A stretch of 64,000 nt of DNA. Source: Pseudomonas fortuita (GTDB taxonomy: Bacteria > Pseudomonadota > Gammaproteobacteria > Pseudomonadales > Pseudomonadaceae). The first letter of the stretch is position 1. Each line of letters begins with the position of its first letter. The notes under the pieces were generated by a model. That model saw only the letters and a list, made by a program, of their open reading frames with translations, made no database searches and was not told the origin of the DNA. Location of the stretch: NCBI RefSeq assembly GCF_026898135.2, contig NZ_CP114035.2:5807501-5871500 (forward strand), in the 5' to 3' direction. A program made the translations under genes and the position numbers. Positions 59,601 to 64,000 of this stretch are shown piece after piece.

Positions 59601-62166
59601 ACGCCACCAGTTGCAGTCGAGCCTTGACAACTGGCGGCAGAGGGGCGAAGCGCTGACCCACCAGAGTGCGAACGAATTCGAGCAGTTGGCAGGTAGCATT
59701 TTGCAGCACTGGTATGATCGAGCCTTCGCAGCAAGCCCCGATCCGGGCAATCCGTTACGGCTGCAGCGCCTGTCCCTGTTGGATTTCCCCCTTGAGTTAC
59801 CGACGTTCTTCACCGCAGGCGTACGTGAGCTGCAATTGCTCGAGACCCAGCCCGAGCGCTTTGAAGGCTTAGGCGAACACACCTCACGCCTGAACAGCCT
59901 GCTGCGGCAATTCGCCAATCTCACAACGCTGGAGATCAGCCGCGCCTACCGGCCTGAGGCGCCTCCTTCGCCGTTCCAGTCCAGCTTGCCCCTGATCGCA
60001 GAGCATCTGCCCTCACTGCAATCGCTGAGCCTGATCAACCAGAATATGGTAATTGCCACCTCCGATATCGACAGCCTTACGGCCTTGGGCGAGCTGCGCC
60101 GCCTGGACCTCAGCGGAAATCGCTTTTCCGACGACTCGCCGCCCGATTTCAACCGCCTGGAGCTGACTCATCTCGGCCTCGATAACATGCAGCTGGAGCA
60201 TTGGCCCAACGGGCTTGGCTGGCACGTTGCCCACGAAATCCGCGAAATCTCCCTGCGCAACAACCGGATCACCTTACTGCCCCATTTCCTGCTGCAACAC
60301 ATTGTCGGCATTACCCGACATCCCCAGCTCTTTCTGCAAGGCAACCCGATCAGCTATGACGACATGCTGACCGTGATGCTCCGCCGAGACGAATTTCAGA
60401 CACGTTTCGAGTGGGACCAGCCAGCCGATTTTCGTGAGCTCCTTGACCAGCACCTGCAGATGCGTCAACAGTTGCACGACCTTCTGGACAACTATGTCAA
60501 CGCTTCCTCCTCCACCACAGTGGTCAGCCAGGCTGTATTGGCGGGCAGAATGCGCATCGAGAATGCCTTGAATCAGTTCTGGATTGCTCAGGAGACGCGT
60601 CAGTACAGCCCCGCGCTGTACCTGTCAGGCATTGCACTGGAGCTGTTCCCGACTCGTCTGCCCACATTCCTCAACGAACGCGTACATACCCTCTACCTGA
60701 ACAATGTCAGCGGCACCACAGCACAGTTGCAAGACCTGCTTGGTCGATTCCCGCACTTGGTCCGATTGACTGCAGATAATTTCGTCCGGGCTCAACAAGA
60801 CCTGCCGATGGCACTGCAGCGGTCCTCTGAACTTCATTCTCTGTCCTTGAACAATGTCGGGCTGGAGATCGATCAGCGTTTCATGGATGCCTTGGCCCCC
60901 CTGCAAAGACTCGAAGTGCTGGACCTCAGCAACAACCGCTTGGGCACGATCGTCAGTGCGCCACCTGCGCTGGGGTCGCTGCGACGCCTTGATCTTTCCC
61001 GGGCGGACCTCGAGCATTGGCCCGCCTGGGTGGATCGTCTGTTGCCCCTGGAGGTGCTGGACCTACGCCATAACCATATCAGGGAGCTGCCACAGCACAT
61101 TCAGGAAAACCTTCACAACAACGTGCTCGTCAGCACGATCGACCTGGGCGGCAATCCATTGTCGGAGCAAGCGGTTCACCGCGCACGAGGGATATCGGAG
61201 AGCGAAGGCAGCTTCACCCTGAGGTACGATGCCCCAGACGAATGGGACCAAGACTTGCTTGACGAATTTTTCCGCAACTTTGGCGGACAGGTCATCGACG
61301 ACGCCCCCGTGCTCACGGACTGGCTCCAGGCCTCGGAGCCTGAAAACGAAGCCCTGCGCGACATTTGGGAGCAACTTCAGGCGTCGGGCGACGCCCAGGA
61401 CCTGCTTGCCCTGATAGGCCGGTTGAAAAACACCTCCACCTACCAGAATAACGAAACCCGCGTGGCGTTCTGCAAGCGGGTGCGACAGGTGCTGGTCAGG
61501 GCGTTGCTCAACCCGGACGAGCGGGCGCTGTTCAACATCCAGGCCAGTGAAGCCCTGACGCAGGAAAATGGCAGCCGAACCTGTCACGACGGTGCACTGC
61601 TGACATTCAAGAACATCGAGTTCTACATCGCCAGTGAGTACCTGCAGTTCGAAGGCGCGGACAACCAGGCCAACCTCTACCGTGAAGTGCGCCGGCTGTA
61701 CCGCGTGCATGCGGTGGATGAACTGGCGACCCGCGAAGCCGGGGACCGGGATATAGCCGAAGTGCGCCTGACTTACCTGCGTGAACTGAATGCGCCCCTG
61801 CAGCTAGGCCTGCCTGTCGACAGGCTGCGCTATGCGATCAACCCCAGTATCGACGAATTGATCGATGCCGAGGTGCAAGTTCAGCGCGGCGAGCTCGGGG
61901 AGGACTTCCTGCGCTTTGCCTCCGCCAATGAAGTGTGGGTCCAGCATTTGCGCGAGGCCTACCCGGAGCGTTTCGCGCAAATCGAAGACAGCTACCGGGG
62001 CCAGGTGATCGAATTGCAGGATCGTTATCCAGAACGGTCACTGGACACCCTGGCGGATGAGTTCAACACACTGGAAAGAAGACGGCAGGCTCGCGAATTA
62101 CACTTGATCCGCGAACTCACCGCCTGGGCCGACCCTGATCGCAGGCCTCGTTCCTCGAGCGAGTGA
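56653..62166 (+). CDS. Giant (1,837 aa) LRR protein with NEL-type E3 ubiquitin ligase domain, effector-like
   Basis: The N-terminal part is DUF6543/dermonecrotic-toxin-like: LDIGGQYQAKLQAIY at residue 193, a hydrophobic segment (about 430-463, FFVPAIGEVMLGICALQLAY) and the module RTWLKLDGQTYAVRR near 570. Two leucine-rich repeat blocks follow, about 1110-1215 (LRRLDLSGNRF, IREISLRNNRITLLP) and 1366-1515 (LEVLDLSNNRLGTI, LEVLDLRHNHIRELP). The last ~320 residues fit a NEL domain: RTCHDGALLTFKNIEFYI puts Cys1644 and Asp1646 in the CxD position of IpaH/SspH ligases (CEDRVALTW-like). NEL proteins transfer ubiquitin to host targets selected by the LRR. No signal peptide, secretion genes or immunity gene are seen. 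It lies between pip and hutG, usually adjacent. An ATG two codons later is also possible. Confidence 0.8.
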   Translation: MTMEQDTRLPYALIAGKTPNWLKTAAPSTHTLMKQVMSTRATALEQACQTQPAIASALTSEHARLQAAMAEVQALYRALPNLEAFASEQLSTAIKQTFGFEVDVCNNYLLDVRHLDKQPGQALEAYKHATHTLLESALHNFEASAAEPGGMDNDNALLKKSVILDHKGFMGTVPIPNSLDIAPERFARLCRELDIGGQYQAKLQAIYYSDIKTGASNPATFDKLAELERCTFTQSLHLARLQNDISQALYETALALPLDVPVQSSSLTFSALSLWDVQLTRLRLFDYQATDGHPSVALYIPDDPETPLKEFASQTECEQWLRDRLLGDIHYLDHCMKERDKAHLRVRLLDRLMPLTLTVTGAHERTADPHAKVLLQARQLSGSLLQGLVTEKVFRHEEDVAFHALPTTLMDTISAVSHREHLLQKALTTLNIAGFFVPAIGEVMLGICALQLAYEVYEGIESWAHDDKQQAYQYLLDVVQNVAQMAAFSLAIKAAEGGVRAAAGGPGEPTVLPEPMPVETPSFIEELDDVELPEGQIKLWKPDLAPYAQPIDIPDTLGPDELGLHHHQGRTWLKLDGQTYAVRRSPQGDGYRIEHPTRANAYQPPLRHNGADIWLHPLERPEQWQEQQLLRRSGTANEGFDDDTAQRILRVSGISEDVLRKVLCDSQRLPGQLEDTFTRFKLYRAIEQANAQALPGQIQRDFYQQYQRLPASQAPGAELLRTRYRQLPSPVIEELLHNATASELADLGDGKVPRRLADEVRLLQQQLRLNRAYEGLYLEQLRNWDTDCLVLHTLARLPDWPADTGITLEQRMQSPNQSARIGPVDAAQNPTIISARAGYLLMHSETPDAPLNAHAILYGALFEALSEAQRTALGIDDEAALKALVVHAQWLPRPALRQVLGMQPIKPEFRSPMRLADGRLGYPLGGARPRATSFSRHTLLNRIRQIGLYLPLPHPAEQTLATLESRNLDRSAINDLLDTLLEQRHQLQSSLDNWRQRGEALTHQSANEFEQLAGSILQHWYDRAFAASPDPGNPLRLQRLSLLDFPLELPTFFTAGVRELQLLETQPERFEGLGEHTSRLNSLLRQFANLTTLEISRAYRPEAPPSPFQSSLPLIAEHLPSLQSLSLINQNMVIATSDIDSLTALGELRRLDLSGNRFSDDSPPDFNRLELTHLGLDNMQLEHWPNGLGWHVAHEIREISLRNNRITLLPHFLLQHIVGITRHPQLFLQGNPISYDDMLTVMLRRDEFQTRFEWDQPADFRELLDQHLQMRQQLHDLLDNYVNASSSTTVVSQAVLAGRMRIENALNQFWIAQETRQYSPALYLSGIALELFPTRLPTFLNERVHTLYLNNVSGTTAQLQDLLGRFPHLVRLTADNFVRAQQDLPMALQRSSELHSLSLNNVGLEIDQRFMDALAPLQRLEVLDLSNNRLGTIVSAPPALGSLRRLDLSRADLEHWPAWVDRLLPLEVLDLRHNHIRELPQHIQENLHNNVLVSTIDLGGNPLSEQAVHRARGISESEGSFTLRYDAPDEWDQDLLDEFFRNFGGQVIDDAPVLTDWLQASEPENEALRDIWEQLQASGDAQDLLALIGRLKNTSTYQNNETRVAFCKRVRQVLVRALLNPDERALFNIQASEALTQENGSRTCHDGALLTFKNIEFYIASEYLQFEGADNQANLYREVRRLYRVHAVDELATREAGDRDIAEVRLTYLRELNAPLQLGLPVDRLRYAINPSIDELIDAEVQVQRGELGEDFLRFASANEVWVQHLREAYPERFAQIEDSYRGQVIELQDRYPERSLDTLADEFNTLERRRQARELHLIRELTAWADPDRRPRSSSE

Positions 62167-62180
62167 CCTGGTTCAAGGGC

Positions 62181-62975
62181 CTAAGCGGCCGGCTTCCATG
62201 CCAGCATGGTTTCGAGCAGTTTGCGCAGCACACCCTGGGTTTGGTGCGCAAGCTGTTCGCAATAGGCGAACGGCTCGCACTCTTGCATATAGGTGCTTTG
62301 CGCCAGCTCCAGCTGCACGGCGTGGATGCCGTCGCATGGCTGGCCGTAATGACGGGTGATGTAGCCGCCCTTGAAGCGCCCGTTCAGCACATGGCTGAAA
62401 TCCACCGCCTCGGCGCAAACGCCTTGCAGTTGCTCTGCCAGTCGCGCATCGCAACTGGCGCCATTGAACGTACCGAGGTTGAAGTCCGGCAACTTGCCCT
62501 CGAACAGGTGCGGGATCTGGGAGCGGATCGAGTGGGCGTCCCATAGCAGTGCATAACCGAACTGATCACGCAGGCGCAGCAGCTCTTCACGAAGGGTGTC
62601 GTGGTAAGGCCGCCAGATACGTTCCAGATAACTCGCGCGCTCGGCTGCCGAGGGTGCCTTGCCCTCCTTGAACAACGGCTCGCCGTCGAACAGCGTGGCC
62701 GGGTACAGCCCGGTGGTCGCGCCGACATACAGCGGTTGGTCATCTTCAGGCCGGTTCAGGTCGATTACAAAGCGCGAATACTCCGCCGCCACCACGCTCG
62801 CACCCAGTTCCCAGGCAAAATCGTACAGACGCGGGATGTGCCAGTCGGTGTCAGGCAAGCTGCGCGCCGCATCGACCAGCCCCTCGTCCACGGCGGGAGT
62901 CAGTTTCAGGCCGGCGTGCGGCATGCTGATCAACAGCGGCAAGCGGCCTTGGTGAAAACTCAGAACCTTGTCCAT
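62181..62975 (-). CDS. hutG: N-formylglutamate amidohydrolase (deformylase)
   Basis: HutG hydrolyses N-formylglutamate to formate and glutamate, the last step of the five-step histidine pathway in Pseudomonas. The 264-residue protein has LLISMPHAGLKLTPAVDEGL, SRFVIDLNRPEDDQPLYVGA, LLWDAHSIRSQIPHLFEGKL and FKGGYITRHYGQPCDGIHAV, with the metal-binding His and Asp of the family. ATG 62975 (MDKVLSFHQG) fits family members. It is 10 bases after hutI and converges with the giant LRR gene 14 bases away. Confidence 0.94.
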   Translation of the reverse strand: MDKVLSFHQGRLPLLISMPHAGLKLTPAVDEGLVDAARSLPDTDWHIPRLYDFAWELGASVVAAEYSRFVIDLNRPEDDQPLYVGATTGLYPATLFDGEPLFKEGKAPSAAERASYLERIWRPYHDTLREELLRLRDQFGYALLWDAHSIRSQIPHLFEGKLPDFNLGTFNGASCDARLAEQLQGVCAEAVDFSHVLNGRFKGGYITRHYGQPCDGIHAVQLELAQSTYMQECEPFAYCEQLAHQTQGVLRKLLETMLAWKPAA

Positions 62976-62985
62976 CGTGCCTCGC

Positions 62986-64000
62986 TCAGTTGGAGATTTC
63001 GTGGCCCTTGCGCACCACGCGCTTGGGCAGGTCGCCACCCAGCCAGTAGGCCAAGTCGGCGGGGCGTTCGATTTGCCAGGCGACGAAGTCGGCTACCTTG
63101 CCCACTTCCAGCGAGCCGTGGCTGTCCCCCAGGCCCAACGCCGTGGCGGCATGCACAGTGACGCCGGCCAAGGCTTCTTCCGGGGTCATGCGGAAACAGG
63201 TGCAGCCCATGTTCAACATCAGCCGCAGCGACAGCCCTGGCGAAGTACCGGGGTTGAGGTCGCTGGCCAAGGCAATCTTCACCCCGTGGCGGCGCAGTGC
63301 ATCCATGGGTGGCAACTGGGTTTCGCGCAGGAAATAGAAGGCGCCCGGCAGCAGCACGGCGACCGTGCCGGCTGCAGCCATGGCAATGGCGTCCTCCTCG
63401 GTCATGAACTCCAGGTGGTCGGCCGACAGCGCCTGGTAGCGGGCCGCCAGGCTGGAGCCATGCAGCGACGACAGCTGTTCGGCGTGCAGCTTGACGGGCA
63501 GGCCCAGTTCGCGGGCCTTGATGAACAGCCGCTCGACCTGGGCCGGGGAGAACGCCAGGTGTTCGCAGAAGGCATCCACCGCGTCCACCAGGCCTTCGGC
63601 GGCCAGGGCCGGCAGCATCTCGTCACAGATGTGCGCGATGTAGTCGTCGGCCCGGCCGGCATACTCCGGCGGCAGGGCATGCGCAGCCAGGCAGGTGGCG
63701 CGCACCGCCAATGGCAGCTCGTCTGCCAGGCGCCGGGCCACGCGCAGCATCTTGCGCTCGTTGGCCAGGTCCAGGCCGTAGCCGGACTTGACCTCAAGGG
63801 TGGTTACGCCATCGCGCATCAGCGCCTGCACCCGCTGGCGGGCACTGGCGAACAACTCGTCCTCACTGGCCGCACGGGTGGCCCGCACGGTGCTGGCGAT
63901 ACCGCCGCCCTGCGCGGCGATTTCAGCGTAGCTGACGCCTTGCAGGCGCTGCTCGAACTCGCCGCTGCGGTTGCCACCGAACACCGCGTGGGTGTGGCAG
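62986..64000 (-). CDS. hutI: Imidazolonepropionase (5' end outside window)
   Basis: HutI hydrolyses imidazolonepropionate to formiminoglutamate in histidine breakdown. The frame is open to the window edge, so only the C-terminal 337 residues are present (usual length about 400). The first residues visible are [20 protein letters not shown], with the metal-binding His-x-His. Other features are [37 protein letters not shown] with its His, and [20 protein letters not shown] with the metal-site Asp. The stop lies just before hutG, in a hut operon that continues off the window. Confidence 0.95.
   Translation of the reverse strand, partial: CHTHAVFGGNRSGEFEQRLQGVSYAEIAAQGGGIASTVRATRAASEDELFASARQRVQALMRDGVTTLEVKSGYGLDLANERKMLRVARRLADELPLAVRATCLAAHALPPEYAGRADDYIAHICDEMLPALAAEGLVDAVDAFCEHLAFSPAQVERLFIKARELGLPVKLHAEQLSSLHGSSLAARYQALSADHLEFMTEEDAIAMAAAGTVAVLLPGAFYFLRETQLPPMDALRRHGVKIALASDLNPGTSPGLSLRLMLNMGCTCFRMTPEEALAGVTVHAATALGLGDSHGSLEVGKVADFVAWQIERPADLAYWLGGDLPKRVVRKGHEISN

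Overview
The window is a contiguous piece of a high-GC gammaproteobacterial chromosome. Gene content, gene order and intergenic repeats all point to the Pseudomonas putida group. The order RhlE-type helicase, YceI, cytochrome b561, amine oxidase, bioA, rsmE, chp/pil, gshB, tonB, yqgE, ruvX, pyrR-pyrB-pyrC', hslVU, pha, ubiEJB, hisIE, tatABC, tandem chemoreceptors, amino-acid ABC transporter, opgGH, dtd, pip, hutG, hutI is the backbone I recall for P. putida. Matching blocks exist in P. aeruginosa. I compared from memory, not by alignment.

Layout. 1-7.7 kb: helicase tail, a secreted YceI protein with a cytochrome b561, an exported FAD amine oxidase with a long low-complexity tail, an unknown small gene, biotin aminotransferase BioA, an RsmE 16S rRNA methyltransferase and a PAQR membrane protein. 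7.8-16.7 kb (minus strand): a reduced Chp/Pil chemosensory cluster (pilG-pilH-pilI-pilJ-chpA-chpC) without recognisable pilK or chpB. 16.8-22.8 kb: gshB, tonB-like, yqgE, ruvX, pyrR, pyrB and the inactive dihydroorotase-like pyrC'. 22.9-25.5 kb: the HslVU protease behind a near-consensus heat-shock promoter, then a DUF971 gene. 25.5-32.0 kb: the medium-chain-length polyhydroxyalkanoate cluster phaC1-phaZ-phaC2-phaD, convergent with phaI-phaF. 32.2-36.9 kb: a 1,577-residue toxin-like protein inserted beside the PHA genes. 37-43.4 kb: a PHA-granule-region protein, ubiE-ubiJ-ubiB, hisI-hisE, tatA-tatB-tatC and a second, divergent RsmE-family gene. 43.4-50.3 kb: two tandem chemoreceptors and a polar amino-acid ABC transporter. 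50.5-56.5 kb: opgG-opgH (periplasmic glucans), dtd and pip. 56.6-62.2 kb: a 1,837-residue leucine-rich-repeat protein with a NEL-type E3 ubiquitin ligase signature. 62.2-64 kb: hutG and truncated hutI (histidine catabolism).

How parts work together. PHA synthases, depolymerase, regulator and granule phasins sit in two convergent units. Both promoters carry the same inverted motif TTAG-N10-CTAA, a strong candidate PhaD operator. One copy lies between phaI and the divergent giant toxin-like gene. The Chp proteins form one signalling chain (PilJ receptor, PilI/ChpC couplers, ChpA kinase, PilG/PilH regulators). Most gene-end gaps carry paired REP-type palindromes, as is usual in this species group.

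The least ordinary content is the pair of giant proteins at two otherwise core loci. They share family features with Pseudomonas dermonecrotic-toxin-like proteins, and one adds LRR and NEL domains. No secretion or immunity gene is visible next to either. No tRNA, rRNA, CRISPR array, insertion sequence or prophage was seen. Functional calls come from recognised motifs and remembered family features; no database search was run.
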